Assembly: GCF_947494015.1 (NCBI RefSeq)
Contig: NZ_CANLTL010000005.1
Span: 186,001-250,000, forward strand
Reading direction: 5' to 3'
Source of the DNA: an uncultured Cellulomonas sp.
Lineage (GTDB): Bacteria; Actinomycetota; Actinomycetes; Actinomycetales; Cellulomonadaceae
Length of the DNA stretch: 64,000 bases
How positions within the stretch are numbered: position 1 is the stretch's first letter; the number at the start of each line of letters is the position of its first letter. Positions 48,284 through 57,740 of the stretch are shown here, piece by piece. Made by a program: the position numbers and the translations under genes. The notes beneath the pieces were generated by a model. It had not been told where the DNA came from and ran no database searches. It worked only from the letters and a program-made list of their open reading frames with translations.

Positions 48284-50131
48284 CTACTGGCGGTGCTCGG
48301 TGTCGTCGTCCGGGCGCACGCCGTCGCCGACAACGCCTTGGGCCGCCTGTTCCGGCTCGCCGGTCCCCGTGGCCATCCGCTGCCGCCCCAGCTCGCGCTG
48401 ACCCTGGTGGTCGGACTCCCAGTCGAAGAAGCCCCCGTCCGGCGTCGCGAAGTCCATCGCCGCGACCTCAGGGTGGTGCAGGTCGAACGCCGGTCGCTCG
48501 GAGCGGATCCGGGGCAGCGACGTGAAGTTGTGCCGCGGCGGCGGACAGCTCGTGGCCCACTCCAGGGAGTTGGAGAAGCCCCACGGGTCGTCGACCGTCA
48601 CCTTGGGCGCCTTGCGCCAGGTCACGTACACGTTCCACAGGAACGGCAGCGTGGACGCCGCCAGCAGAAAGGACCCGATGGTCGACACCTGGTTCATCCA
48701 GGTGAAGCCGTCCTCGGGTGCGTAGTCGGCGTAGCGGCGGGGCATGCCCACCACGCCGAGCCAGTGCTGGATGAGGAACGTCATGTGGAAGCCGACGAAC
48801 AGCGTCCAGAAGTGGATCTTGCCGAGCTTTTCGTCCAGCATCCGTCCGGTGAACTTGGGCCACCAGAAGTAGAAGCCGGCGAACATCGCGAACACGACGG
48901 TGCCGAAGACCACGTAGTGGAAGTGCGCGACGACGAAGTAGGTGTCGGTGACGTGGAAGTCCAGCGGCGGGCTGGACAGGATGATCCCGGTCAGTCCGCC
49001 GAACAGGAACGTCACGAGGAAGCCGATCGACCACAGCATCGGCGTCTCGAACGTGATCTTGCCGCGCCACATCGTGCCGATCCAGTTGAAGAACTTCACC
49101 CCGGTCGGCACCGCGATGAGCATCGTCATGACCGCGAAGAACGGCAGCAGGACCGCACCGGTCGGGTACATGTGGTGCGCCCACACCGTCACGGACAGCG
49201 CCGCGATCGCGATCGTCGCGTAAACGATGCCCTTGTAGCCGAACAGCGGCTTGCGGCTGAAGACCGGCAGGATCTCCGACACGATGCCGAAGAACGGCAG
49301 CGCGATGATGTAGACCTCGGGGTGCCCGAAGAACCAGAACAGGTGCTGCCACAGGATGGCGCCGCCGTTCTCGGGGTTGAACACCTGGGCGTCGAGGCGT
49401 CGGTCCGCACCGAGCGCGAAAAGCGCGGACGCCAACGGCGGGAACGCCATGATCACCAGGATGCTGGTCACCAGGATGTTCCAGGTGAAGATCGGCATCC
49501 GGAACATCGTCATCCCGGGCGCCCGCATCGTGACGATCGTGCTGATGAAGTTGACCGCCCCGAGGATGGTCCCGAAGCCGGTCAGCGCGAGACCGAACAC
49601 CCACAGGTCCCCACCGAGCCCCGGTGTGAAGGTCGTGTCCGACAACGGCGCGTAGGCGAACCACCCGAACGACGCCGCGCCCTGCGGCGTGAAGAACCCG
49701 CCGCAGGCGATCAGCCCGCCGAAGAGGTAGAGCCAGTACGCGAACATGTTGAGTCGCGGGAACGCGACGTCGGGCGCACCGATCTGCAGCGGCATGATGA
49801 CGTTGGCGAAGCCGGCGAAGAGCGGGGTCGCGAACAGCAGCAGCATGATCGTGCCGTGCATCGTGAAGAGCTGGTTGTACTGCTCCTTGCTCTGCACGAT
49901 GTCGATGCCGGGCGTGAACAGCTCCGCGCGGATCAGCAGCGCCATGAGGCCGGCGATGCAGAAGAACATGAACGACGTGATCAGGTACAGGTACCCGATC
50001 GTCTTGTGGTCGGTGGAGGTGATCCACTTCACCACCGTGCGGCCCAGCGTCTGTCGCCGCAGGGCCAGGCCCGGGACGTGCGGTTCGACGTGCTGCGCCG
50101 AAGGGGCCGAGGGTGCTGTGTCGGTCGCCAT
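48284..50131 (-). CDS. ctaD: Cytochrome c oxidase subunit I (aa3 type)
   Basis: A 615-residue heme-copper oxidase subunit from the ATG at 50131 (AAGGAA site). Twelve helices and the metal ligands are visible: [13 protein letters not shown] (low-spin heme His), [20 protein letters not shown] (CuB His and the cross-linked Tyr), [10 protein letters not shown] (CuB His-His), and [11 protein letters not shown] (heme a3 and heme a His). It is the catalytic subunit that reduces oxygen. No ctaC, ctaE or ctaF is in the window, so this is an isolated extra copy. Its C-terminus (after [13 protein letters not shown]) is a variable tail. CtaG-type assembly genes in the same region may serve it. Confidence 0.95.
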   Translation of the reverse strand: MATDTAPSAPSAQHVEPHVPGLALRRQTLGRTVVKWITSTDHKTIGYLYLITSFMFFCIAGLMALLIRAELFTPGIDIVQSKEQYNQLFTMHGTIMLLLFATPLFAGFANVIMPLQIGAPDVAFPRLNMFAYWLYLFGGLIACGGFFTPQGAASFGWFAYAPLSDTTFTPGLGGDLWVFGLALTGFGTILGAVNFISTIVTMRAPGMTMFRMPIFTWNILVTSILVIMAFPPLASALFALGADRRLDAQVFNPENGGAILWQHLFWFFGHPEVYIIALPFFGIVSEILPVFSRKPLFGYKGIVYATIAIAALSVTVWAHHMYPTGAVLLPFFAVMTMLIAVPTGVKFFNWIGTMWRGKITFETPMLWSIGFLVTFLFGGLTGIILSSPPLDFHVTDTYFVVAHFHYVVFGTVVFAMFAGFYFWWPKFTGRMLDEKLGKIHFWTLFVGFHMTFLIQHWLGVVGMPRRYADYAPEDGFTWMNQVSTIGSFLLAASTLPFLWNVYVTWRKAPKVTVDDPWGFSNSLEWATSCPPPRHNFTSLPRIRSERPAFDLHHPEVAAMDFATPDGGFFDWESDHQGQRELGRQRMATGTGEPEQAAQGVVGDGVRPDDDTEHRQ

Positions 50132-50479
50132 GTCAGTTCCGGTTCCTTTGCATCGCCAGCGGCGCGGCTCAGTCTGGGTGTAGGGGTCAGGCCATTGCCG
50201 GAGCACCTGGCCCGCCCCTTCTGGGCGCGTGGACCGCTTCTTCAGTTTGCAGCTGAAGCTTCAGTAAGCGGGCGGCCCGGACGCGCCGGTTACGCTCGCT
50301 CGTGTGGTGAGGCTAACGCCCGGCGGCAACGCATGTAGCGCGGGGCAGGCATCGGCGTGGTGGCTCGGTGGAGCTATGCCTCCTGTCATGCTGGTGCCAG
50401 GCACATCGGCCCACAGCTACGGCTGCACGCCGCTGATGGTGTGTGTGGCCATCCCAGCAACGACTGACAAGGAACTGCC
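50132..50479. other. Divergent promoter interval between ctaD and the aquaporin gene
   Basis: About 350 bases. A perfect 12-base palindrome CTGAAGCTTCAG lies at 50253-50264, with another CTTCAG just upstream (at about 50240), making a possible regulator site. Nothing else is clear. Confidence 0.4.
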
Positions 50480-51469
50480 ATGTCTCACCAGAGCCCCGAC
50501 CCGACCCCGGACGCCGGCGACCCCACCACGTCCACCGATGGCACCCGCGCCGAGACGACCGGCCTGGCGTCGCCGACCGCAGGCGCCTCCACAGCCGCTG
50601 CACCACGCGACCTTGACGCGACGGACAACGCGCGGCCCTCCCTGGTCGCGCGCGCCGGGGCCGAGGCCCTGGGAACCTTCATCCTGGTACTGGTGGGCGT
50701 CGGCCTGTCGCTGTACGCCCAGCTGGCCGGTCCCACGGCCACCGTGAGCGTCGCGCTCGGGTTCGCGTTCGCCGTGACCGCCGGCGCGGTCGCGTTGGGG
50801 CACGTCTCCGGCGGCCACTTCAACCCCGCGATCACCCTCGGGGCGGTGGTTGCAGGCCGTGCTCCTGCGCGTGATCTGCTGCCGTACTGGCTCGCCCAGC
50901 TCGTCGGGGCAGCCCTGGCCGCCGCGGCCCTGTTCGTCACCATCCCCACCCAGCTGGCCGGCCTGCTGGGCCTGGAAGGTCGCCGGGCGATGTTCGCGAC
51001 CGCCGCCAACGGGTACGGCGACCACTCGCCGCTCAACCGGCTGTCCCAGGGCCAGGTGACCTTCGACCTGCTGCCGGCGCTGGTCCTGGAGCTCGTGGCC
51101 ACCGCGGTGCTGGTCGGCGTTGTCCTGGGCGCGAGCAGCCGACACGTGTCGCGCGCGGTGGCGCCGGTCGCGATGGGTCTGGCGTACGGGGCGCTGGTGC
51201 TGCTGGTCGTGCCGGTCACGAACGCGGGCCTGAACCCCGCTCGCTCCACAGCCGCCGCGCTGTTCTCCGACGGCGGCGTTGTCGGACAGCTGTGGGTGTT
51301 CTGGGCCGCGCCGCTGGTCGGAGCCGCGATCGCTGGGCTCGCCCACCGCGCGTTCACGTCCAGCACCGCACCCCGCAACGTCGTGGAGGACGACGACCCG
51401 CTCGCCGACGAGGAGTCGCACCCCGACGACGAGGCAGACCCGGTCGCGATCAGCGCCCGGACGACCTAA
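50480..51469 (+). CDS. MIP-family aquaporin/glycerol channel
   Basis: A 329-residue membrane channel. A hydrophilic Thr/Asp-rich start of about 50 residues precedes six helices. The two half-helix signatures are GHVSGGHFNPAITLG and VTNAGLNPARSTAAAL (NPA and NPAR). The selectivity-filter region resembles AqpZ-like water channels. An acidic C-terminal tail (DDDPLADEESHPDDEADP) is unusual. Some aquaporins pass arsenite, but nothing here shows it. Confidence 0.92.
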   Translation: MSHQSPDPTPDAGDPTTSTDGTRAETTGLASPTAGASTAAAPRDLDATDNARPSLVARAGAEALGTFILVLVGVGLSLYAQLAGPTATVSVALGFAFAVTAGAVALGHVSGGHFNPAITLGAVVAGRAPARDLLPYWLAQLVGAALAAAALFVTIPTQLAGLLGLEGRRAMFATAANGYGDHSPLNRLSQGQVTFDLLPALVLELVATAVLVGVVLGASSRHVSRAVAPVAMGLAYGALVLLVVPVTNAGLNPARSTAAALFSDGGVVGQLWVFWAAPLVGAAIAGLAHRAFTSSTAPRNVVEDDDPLADEESHPDDEADPVAISARTT

Positions 51470-51486
51470 CACGGTCTCCACCGTCG

Positions 51487-51712
51487 TGTCAGCGCTGTGA
51501 TCGCCCCGGACGGGTCGGTCCTGCAGCGAACGCGTTGTTCACCGCAGACCAGCTGATTGGGAGGTCCCCTGCGCACACCTCGCTGACGCTCAGCGACCGG
51601 GATCGGCCAGCGGCTCGCCGTGACCTTCGACTGGCTCGCTGGTCTCCTTGTTGCCGGAGCGCTAGCGACGACCGCCCGATCCCACCGCGCTTCGAGGTCC
51701 GCCCATCACGGC
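51487..51712 (+). pseudogene. 3' fragment of a second lnt gene
   Basis: The DNA closely follows 39597-39828 of the intact lnt, for example TGTCAGCGCTGTGATCGCCC, TTGTTCACCGCAGACCAGCT and GGCTGGTCTCCTTG-type blocks, with small insertions and deletions. Translation gives SAVIAPDGSV-like and ADQL pieces in changing frames. Only the last 75 or so codons remain. It begins immediately after the aquaporin gene. Confidence 0.75.
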
Positions 51713-51850
51713 GGACGAACAGGTGAAGTTCGGCCAAGCAGCGGGCGAGGCGAGGCCGACTTGAGGCAACCGTAGAGGCGTGCCAGCGCGCGTCGGCGAT
51801 CGCGAGTGCACGGAACCGGGGCCTACCCAACGGCCGGGACACGGAGTGGC

Positions 51851-54037
51851 TCAGCTTTGGCGCGCTGGCGTCTTCAAGGTCGCCTCTCGCAGGATCATGG
51901 CGACCTGCTGCTCGTGGTCCGCTGGCACGCGCGCTCGGGGGGCTGGCGCGTACCGGTGGTCCTCCACCGCCCGCGCCAGGTCGGTGAGCGCCGAGCGGGC
52001 GTCCGGGCTTATCGGGCGGCCGTGTCGGGCCTGGAGTTGCGCGGCGATCTCAGCGGCTACCTGGCGGGGGGTGTGGGCATCCGTCCAGGTGATGCCTGAC
52101 CCGGCGAGCCGGCGGCGCAGGTGCGCCCAGGCGACCTCCGGCTGCATCTCCTCGGTGACCGTCAGCCGTCGCCGCACGAAGACGGCGCTGGCTATCACCA
52201 GCAGCAGCGCGGCCCCAACGGCCACCGTGCCCACCCAGCCACCCGAGTCGGCGGTCGCGGGGGCGTCCTCGGGTTGCAGGAGGGGCTCCGTGGCCGGCGG
52301 CGGGGTGGCCGGCGCGGCGGGCGGCTGCACCTCCTCGGCCGTGGGCGCGCCCGAGTTCAGGAAGGGGTCGGCCCACCGCGGCGGGGCGCCGGACTGGACC
52401 GCCGGTGTCGGCTCGAAACGAACCCAGCCAACATCGGCAAAGTACAGCTCCGGCCACGCGTGCGAGTCGCGGCCGGTGACCACGTACACGCCTTCGTCGT
52501 CTTGCCGACCGGGAAGAAACCCCACGGCCAGGCGCGCCGGGATGCCCAGCGACCGGGCCATCACGGTCATCGCCGTGGCGAACTGCACGCAGTACCCGCG
52601 GCCCGACTCCAGGAAGTCCCAGACCGCGTCATTAGTGCGCGCCGGATCGACCTCGGTCGCGTACGTGAAGTTCTGCGCCGAGCGGAAGTAGGACTGCAAG
52701 GCCAGCGCCCGCTCGTAGCGGCCCTCGGCGCCGGCCACGATCTCCTGCGCGCGTGCCCGCAGGTCGTCGGCCCGGGCCGTGCGCGGCAGCTGCAGGTAGT
52801 CCGCGACGTCTCCGGGGTCCGCGGTTCGTGAGGTGCGCAGCGTGTCGGCTGTGAGGTCGAGGAGCTGGACCTCCATCGAGTACTCCAGCCCCGCACTGGT
52901 GGGTACAGGCCGGACCACCTCGTCGCGACCGGCGTCGTAGGAGATGCCACCGCTGACCTGCACCGTGCGCGGCATGACCGGGACCGGCAGGCGGTCCTCG
53001 CGCAGACCCTCGACCCGCACCTCCAGCCGGGTCACCGTTGGGGCGCCCTCGCCCGGTGGCTCGGGCGTGAGGTCACGGGCCGGCCAGAGCACCGCTCCCG
53101 GCTCGGCCGTGGGCACCTCGCCCCGCGGAGGATCCTCGGGGACCCACCGCCGGCCGTCGTAGTCGCGCAGCGTGAACACCCGCAAGGGCCCGGCCGGGAC
53201 GGGGTCCGCTCGATAGGTCAGCACGATCTCCGAAGACCGCGCGCCCAAGCTCCGACGCATGTCGAGGTCGTCGGCCAGCTGCACCGGCCCACCGGCTGCC
53301 GAACCCAGGTAGGGCAAGGGCACGCTCGACCAGCCGGGGAGCACGGCACCGACCGGGCCGATGAGCAGCGCGACGACGGTGACCGTGCCGGCGATCGGCA
53401 GGGCAGCGGTGACACGTCGTCGCCGCTCACCGGCGCCGCGGTTGCGGTGCGCGGGACGACCCGGCGCGGCGGCGACCGCGAGCAGCAGGAGGTAGGCCAG
53501 CGCCGCTCCGATGAACGCCGGCGTGCCTGTGGGTCGCCCGATGACCAGCGGCGGAACCCACAGTCCGAGCAGCGCGAGGCCTGACCACGCGGGCGCGCCG
53601 AGGCCCACCGCGAGGAGGTCAACCGTCAGGAGCACGAGCAGGGCGCCGCCGACGACCAGCACCTCGAGCGGGATGGTCGCCTCCGCGGGAGGCGCCGACG
53701 CCTGGGCCGCATCAAGGCCGGCGCGCAGCAGATCACCCAGGCGGGCGACCGCCTCGCGGTCGGGAAGCACCTGCAGGCGTCCCGGCGGACCACCGTACGC
53801 GACCAGCAGGCCGGCCATCACGACGAGCGCGCCGACCAGCGTAGGCGCCCACCAAGCCCGCGTGCAGGCCCGCACCGTCATCAGGACCACGCCCAGACCG
53901 AGGAGTGCGACGATCCCCGCACCGAGCCATCGACCCGGGGCGATCAGGTGACCCAGGGCGAACAGGCTTGCCGTGACAGCGCCGACGCACAGGCCACCGG
54001 CAAGCCGCGCGAGCGGATTGCTTGGGACGTCCCTCAT
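51851..54037 (-). CDS. TgpA-like transglutaminase membrane protein (DUF3488)
   Basis: A 728-residue protein. The first 200 or so residues form several helices (DUF3488 region), then an extracytoplasmic transglutaminase-like domain with the catalytic Cys in SGRGYCVQFATAMTVMARSL, His in VVTGRDSHAWPELYFADVGW, and the following Asp/Val strand (GWVRFEPTP). A Pro-rich linker, a last helix (GTVAVGAALLLVIASAVFVR) and a C-terminal DUF4129-type domain end it. TgpA proteins usually stand beside moxR and DUF58 genes; neither is here, so the cluster is incomplete. The start ATG is at 54037. Confidence 0.92.
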   Translation of the reverse strand: MRDVPSNPLARLAGGLCVGAVTASLFALGHLIAPGRWLGAGIVALLGLGVVLMTVRACTRAWWAPTLVGALVVMAGLLVAYGGPPGRLQVLPDREAVARLGDLLRAGLDAAQASAPPAEATIPLEVLVVGGALLVLLTVDLLAVGLGAPAWSGLALLGLWVPPLVIGRPTGTPAFIGAALAYLLLLAVAAAPGRPAHRNRGAGERRRRVTAALPIAGTVTVVALLIGPVGAVLPGWSSVPLPYLGSAAGGPVQLADDLDMRRSLGARSSEIVLTYRADPVPAGPLRVFTLRDYDGRRWVPEDPPRGEVPTAEPGAVLWPARDLTPEPPGEGAPTVTRLEVRVEGLREDRLPVPVMPRTVQVSGGISYDAGRDEVVRPVPTSAGLEYSMEVQLLDLTADTLRTSRTADPGDVADYLQLPRTARADDLRARAQEIVAGAEGRYERALALQSYFRSAQNFTYATEVDPARTNDAVWDFLESGRGYCVQFATAMTVMARSLGIPARLAVGFLPGRQDDEGVYVVTGRDSHAWPELYFADVGWVRFEPTPAVQSGAPPRWADPFLNSGAPTAEEVQPPAAPATPPPATEPLLQPEDAPATADSGGWVGTVAVGAALLLVIASAVFVRRRLTVTEEMQPEVAWAHLRRRLAGSGITWTDAHTPRQVAAEIAAQLQARHGRPISPDARSALTDLARAVEDHRYAPAPRARVPADHEQQVAMILREATLKTPARQS

Positions 54038-54356
54038 CGTGCCGCCTCACCGAAACATGACCAGACGAACCTGCTCCATGCTCCCACCCGCGCGCCGCCA
54101 CACATTCGTGGAGCGGTGGCACGGCACGGCCTGGGAGACCCCCCCACACTCGGTCGCGTTCACCGTGCCGAACGATCCAAGGGCCGCTGAGCTGATCAAG
54201 TCGGCGGGGTGCGTGCCCTGCGTGTACTGGGCGCACCACGGGACCACATGACCGCGGAGCGCGCCGCTGGTGGCAGTGCCGGCGCTACGGCCGACCCGCG
54301 GACCGGCAGCCTGTCTTGCCGGAACGAGCCCCCCGGCCCAGGCAGCAACATCTGCA
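54038..54356. other. Interval before the ArsR-CDF operon
   Basis: About 320 bases. A 57-residue plus-strand frame (54078-54251, MLPPARRHTFVERWHGTAWE, ending CVPCVYWAHHGTT) is the only candidate gene; it has a C-x2-C but no ribosome site or family match. Otherwise nothing clear. Confidence 0.35.
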
Positions 54357-54369
54357 TATAATTACATAC
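54357..54369 (+). promoter_or_regulatory. Leaderless promoter of the CzrA/CadC-like repressor
   Basis: TATAAT at 54357-54362 ends seven bases before the ATG at 54370, so the transcript should start at or next to the start codon. The AT-rich block around it (GCATATAATTACATACATG) stands out from the GC-rich surroundings and probably also holds the operator. Confidence 0.6.
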
Positions 54370-54759
54370 ATGAAGACGAGCACTAGTCGCGTTGTGCCTC
54401 TCGACGCCTGCCAGGTCGTCACGGTGCACCCGGACAAGGTTGCGCTGGCTCGCCAGAAGGTTCCGGACGCCGAGGAGGCCGGCGTTCTGGCGGATCTGTT
54501 CAAGCTGCTCGGTGAACCGAAGCGGACGCGGATCCTGTATGCCCTGCTCGAGGCCGGTGAGCTGTGCGTCTGCGACATCGCTGCAGCCGTGGACGTGCCG
54601 GAGGCGTCGGTGTCACAGGCGTTGCGCCTGCTGCGCACGGCGGGCGTGGTCGACAACCGCAGGTCCGGGCGGATGGTGTACTACCGGCTCGCCGACGCCC
54701 ATGTGCGGTCGCTGCTGGACCTGTCCCGTGAGCACACCGGGCACGAGGTGAGCAGTTGA
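54370..54759 (+). CDS. ArsR/SmtB-family metal sensor with CadC- and CzrA-like sites
   Basis: A 129-residue repressor. The alpha-3 motif GELCVCDIA carries Cys66 and Cys68 and an N-terminal Cys14 lies in LDACQVVTVHPD. The last helix, DAHVRSLLDLSREHTGHE, has Asp-x-His ... His-x2-His, the spacing of the alpha-5 Zn site of CzrA. It could therefore read both soft metals and Zn/Co. Recognition helix: VPEASVSQALRLLRTAGVV. It is one base short of the CDF gene (TGATG overlap) and the promoter looks leaderless. Confidence 0.9.
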   Translation: MKTSTSRVVPLDACQVVTVHPDKVALARQKVPDAEEAGVLADLFKLLGEPKRTRILYALLEAGELCVCDIAAAVDVPEASVSQALRLLRTAGVVDNRRSGRMVYYRLADAHVRSLLDLSREHTGHEVSS

Positions 54760-55670
54760 TGGGCGCCGGACACAGCCACGGCGCCCCGAGCCAGCACGCT
54801 GGGGGCCGCTACCGTCGCCGGCTGGCTGGCGCGTTCGCCCTGACCGCTTCGTTCTTTGTTGTCGAGCTCGTCGCGGGTCTGCTGTCGGGGTCGCTGGCCC
54901 TGATTTCCGATGCCGGGCACATGGCGGCCGACGTCGTCGCGCTCGGGGCCGCCCTGGTCGCCACCCGGATCGCCACCCGGCCGGACCCCTCGGGGCGCCG
55001 CACGTACGGGTCCTACCGCGCGGAGGTGTTCGCCTCGGGCCTGACTGTCCTGATCATGCTGGGCGTCGGGCTGTACGTGGTCGTGGAGGCCATCGGCCGG
55101 CTCGGTGACCAGCCGGAGGTCACCTCAGGCGTCATGCTCCTGGTCGGCTTCGCTGGCTTGCTGATCAACGTCGCGTCGATGCTGCTGCTGCGTGGGGGGT
55201 CCAAGGACAGCCTCAACGTTCGCGGGGCGTACTTCGAGGTCGTGGCGGACGCGGCCGGGTCCGTCGGGGTGATGGTCGCCGGGCTGCTGATCATCGTCAC
55301 CGGGCAGCCGGTCTGGGACGTCGTGGTCGCCGTCGCGATCGCCATGTTCGTCGTCGTCCGGGCGGTCGCGTTGGGCCGTCAGGTCGTTGCGGTGCTCGGC
55401 CAGCACGCGCCCGCCGAGATCAACCCCGAAGCGGTCGCCACCGAGCTCGGCGGCGTCGCCGGCGTCGCTGCGGTCCACGACCTGCACCTGTGGGCACTGA
55501 CCTCCGGCATGAACGTCGCCACCGCCCACCTGGTCGCGGTCGACCAGGCGGACCAGAACCGAGTGCTCGAGGGAGCCCGGCAGGTCCTGCGCGACCGTTT
55601 CGGTATCGCACACGCCACCTTGCAGGTCGAGCCCGCCGACCACGACGGCTGCGCCGACCTCACCTGGTAG
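54759..55670 (+). CDS. CDF-family cation efflux transporter, second copy
   Basis: A 303-residue exporter: MGAGHSHGAPSQHAGGRYRR, then six helices with the metal sites SDAGHMAADVVALG (helix 2) and YFEVVADAAGSVGV (helix 5), and a cytoplasmic domain with VHDLHLWALTSGMN and HATLQVEPADHDGC. It probably exports Zn/Co/Cd. The ATG at 54759 overlaps the repressor stop; a TTG three bases earlier is an alternative. It is a paralogue of the gene at 25164-26081 but not its closest copy, as motifs differ (H-x3-D versus H-x3-D with different flanks). Confidence 0.93.
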   Translation: MGAGHSHGAPSQHAGGRYRRRLAGAFALTASFFVVELVAGLLSGSLALISDAGHMAADVVALGAALVATRIATRPDPSGRRTYGSYRAEVFASGLTVLIMLGVGLYVVVEAIGRLGDQPEVTSGVMLLVGFAGLLINVASMLLLRGGSKDSLNVRGAYFEVVADAAGSVGVMVAGLLIIVTGQPVWDVVVAVAIAMFVVVRAVALGRQVVAVLGQHAPAEINPEAVATELGGVAGVAAVHDLHLWALTSGMNVATAHLVAVDQADQNRVLEGARQVLRDRFGIAHATLQVEPADHDGCADLTW

Positions 55671-55819
55671 TGCCTGGTGATCTCACGCACCTCCGGGGGT
55701 GAATGGCTCCTGGCGCCTATGCACCGGCCGGGTCCGGCAAGGGCGTGCGCGGTTAGGCTGGGCACAGTGAGCGGTCGATCTTGGTCGTCGCTGCGCTCGA
55801 TGACGTCGGCGAGGCGCAC

Positions 55820-56470
55820 CCCGGCGCATCGAGACCCGGATCCAGATCACCCGGACGCTCTCGCGCCGCGGGCCGGTGTGGACCGGCCCCCACGTGGTCT
55901 ACGGCGTCCACGGTCGGGTGGGTCCTGGCCCGCACCGCGTGCCGTTGCTACGCAAAGCGCGAGCCGCGACCGGGCTGCCGATCCGGGCCTGACGCCGCAC
56001 CGCGAACCGGTACGAGCACCCCTACCCTGGGTCGCTGGTCCACAACGACGTCAAGAAGCTCGGCCGCATCCCCGACGGCAGCAAGCTGAAACGCCCAGGG
56101 GCGGAGCGAGTACGTCAAGGGCCGCGGAATCGGCTACGACTACGTGCACACCGTCATCGGCGACGGCATCACCGTCGAACGAGTCATCAGCGACAACGCC
56201 AGGAACCACCGGCCCTCCCGCGACTTCACGGCCGCGGCCGGGCAGCGGGGCATCCAGCTGAACTCGTCAAGCCGTACTGCCCCTGAACCAACGGCAAGAT
56301 CGAGCGCCTCAACCGCACCCTCGCCGCCGAGTGGGCCTACTCGCGCGTGTTCCACTCCAACACCGAACGCGCCGAACTCTTGCCCACCTGGCTCGAGCAC
56401 TACAACCTAAACAGACCCCACCTCGGCGCCACCCAACCGACCGCGTCAACAACGTTGCGGGTCAGTACAC
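55820..56470 (+). mobile_element. Decayed IS481-family transposase
   Basis: Plus-strand pieces in changing frames match an IS481 transposase: AATGLPIRA, then RYEHPYPGSLVHNDVKKLGR followed by IPDGSK, GIGYDYVHTVIGDGITVERV with ISDNARNHRPSRDFTAAAGQ, NGKIERLNRTLAAEWAYSR, and VFHSNTERAELLPTWLEHYN followed by LNRPHLGA. The final DDE Glu (KIER) is present but the middle is shortened and several frameshifts exist. Ends and target duplications were not identified. The 100 or so bases before it are undefined. Confidence 0.75.
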
Positions 56471-56475
56471 CTAGG

Positions 56476-57363
56476 TCAGTAAATGAAGATCGCGAACATG
56501 TCTGGGTTGTGCGCGTGCACGATCGCGAGGAACACGATCGCGTCGAACAGCAGATGCACGACCAGCACGTACGTGAACGACCCGGTGCGCGTGAAGATCC
56601 ATCCCTGCAGCAGCGCGAACGGGACGGTCAGGGCCGGTCCCCACTCCCGGTAGCCGAGCTCCCACAGGAACGAGACGAAGATCGTCGCCTGCAGCAGGTT
56701 GGCGATAAGCGTGGAGAAGTGGCGGCGCAACAGCGTGAAGCACGTGCAGATGAAGAACAGCTCGTCCCACGTGCCGACGGCGTTGACGCCGACGAAGAAC
56801 CGGGCCAGCTCGCTGCCGTCGGTGATGTCCGGCCAGTTTTGGTATGCACCGGAGGTGATGAAGTAGAATGGCAGGATCGCCCAGCCCAGCAGCGGGACGG
56901 CGACCAGGTACACCTTCTCCGGCTGTGGCCAGTGTTGTCCGGTGCGCCATGGGAACCGGATGGCGTGCCGCTTGTAGACGAACCGGTCGATAAAGAACGG
57001 CACCACCACGGCCAGTGTGAGGGCGGTGCCGATTGCGACGTACCGCGGCCAGGAGACGTCGGCCTCCATCGACGTGGTGCTGACGATGGAGATCCCGACG
57101 CCAATGAGCAGCAGGTCCTTGCCGAGGCCACGGTCGAGCAGGAAGGCCGCGACGAGCGCCGCGGCGAGCACGATCCACCCGAGCGGGCGCACGTGGGCGC
57201 CGAAGAGCAGGAACGCCGAGAGCGAGACGCCCGCCGCCGGCACCAGCGTGCGGGCGGTGGTGCGCGGGCGTGCGAGGTCCGCGGGGGGCGCCGCGCCGGC
57301 GGACTGGACGGCGCCTGCCGGCACTGCGGCGTCAGACGTTCGGGGATCAACTGGCCAAGCCAC
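56476..57363 (-). CDS. CPBP-family intramembrane protease-like protein
   Basis: A 295-residue membrane protein with about eight helices. The CPBP/Abi region includes GTWDELFFICTCFTLLRRHF (the usual EExxxR is here D-E-L-F-F), LGYREWGPALTVPFALLQGW and VLVVHLLFDAIVFLAIVHAH with the final His/Asp pair. Whether the altered glutamate motif is active is doubtful. Function in the region is unknown. It abuts the IS481 remnant at its 3' end, and its last codons may be changed by that. Confidence 0.75.
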   Translation of the reverse strand: MAWPVDPRTSDAAVPAGAVQSAGAAPPADLARPRTTARTLVPAAGVSLSAFLLFGAHVRPLGWIVLAAALVAAFLLDRGLGKDLLLIGVGISIVSTTSMEADVSWPRYVAIGTALTLAVVVPFFIDRFVYKRHAIRFPWRTGQHWPQPEKVYLVAVPLLGWAILPFYFITSGAYQNWPDITDGSELARFFVGVNAVGTWDELFFICTCFTLLRRHFSTLIANLLQATIFVSFLWELGYREWGPALTVPFALLQGWIFTRTGSFTYVLVVHLLFDAIVFLAIVHAHNPDMFAIFIY

Positions 57364-57390
57364 GGGCCCAGGATGCCGTGTCCCACGCTC

Positions 57391-57590
57391 CTATGGTTCG
57401 TCAAGCCGGTAGGCCGTGCTCGAGTTGGCGGTAGAGGCGTCGGCGAGGTAGCGCTTGAGGCAGCGGCGGATCTTGCGGCCGGTCTTGCCCTCGGCGCGGT
57501 GGCGTTGGATGTAGTCGCGGGCCTGCTGGTGGTCGCGAGTCCGCGAAGCGCGACGACGTGCAGGGCACGGTTGAGCTGGCGATCCGCGGA
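57391..57590 (-). mobile_element. Remnant of an IS110-family transposase (C-terminal end)
   Basis: Two minus-strand frames give DRQLNRALHVVALR and RTRDHQQARDYIQRHRAEGK then TGRKIRRCLKRYLA, the conserved C-terminal sequence of IS110 transposases (transposase_20). A frameshift separates them and the rest of the element is missing. Confidence 0.75.
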
Positions 57591-57610
57591 TCGATTCAGC
57601 CGATGCCGCC

Positions 57611-57667
57611 TTCCAGCTCGAGCCGGTCAACCAGGCCCAGCACGAGCCCGTACGCCACGACTACTGA
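57611..57667 (+). pseudogene. 3' end of a CDF transporter gene
   Basis: FQLEPVNQAQHEPVRHDY and a TGA, matching the last 19 codons of the gene at 25164-26081 (FQLEPASHAQHEPARHD). The upstream neighbour is the IS110 remnant, so a second copy of that gene was cut here. Confidence 0.7.
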
Positions 57668-57740
57668 GCACCCTGCGAAGCGGCGAATGGCTCGCGTACG
57701 CGCCGCTCACGCCGCTGGCTAGTCAGCCACGTAATGTCGG

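Noticed and set aside
50253-50264. CTGAAGCTTCAG palindrome as a defined operator
   Set aside because: It is a perfect palindrome in a divergent promoter interval but I know no regulator with this site and it occurs only once with a nearby half; kept only as a note in the interval entry.
47369-50338. A very long plus-strand open frame opposite ctaD
   Set aside because: It is the GC-rich shadow of the ctaD reading frame: Arg/Glu/Asp/His-rich with no domain, while the opposite strand gives a perfect oxidase subunit I. Only its first part overlaps real but ruined motA sequence.
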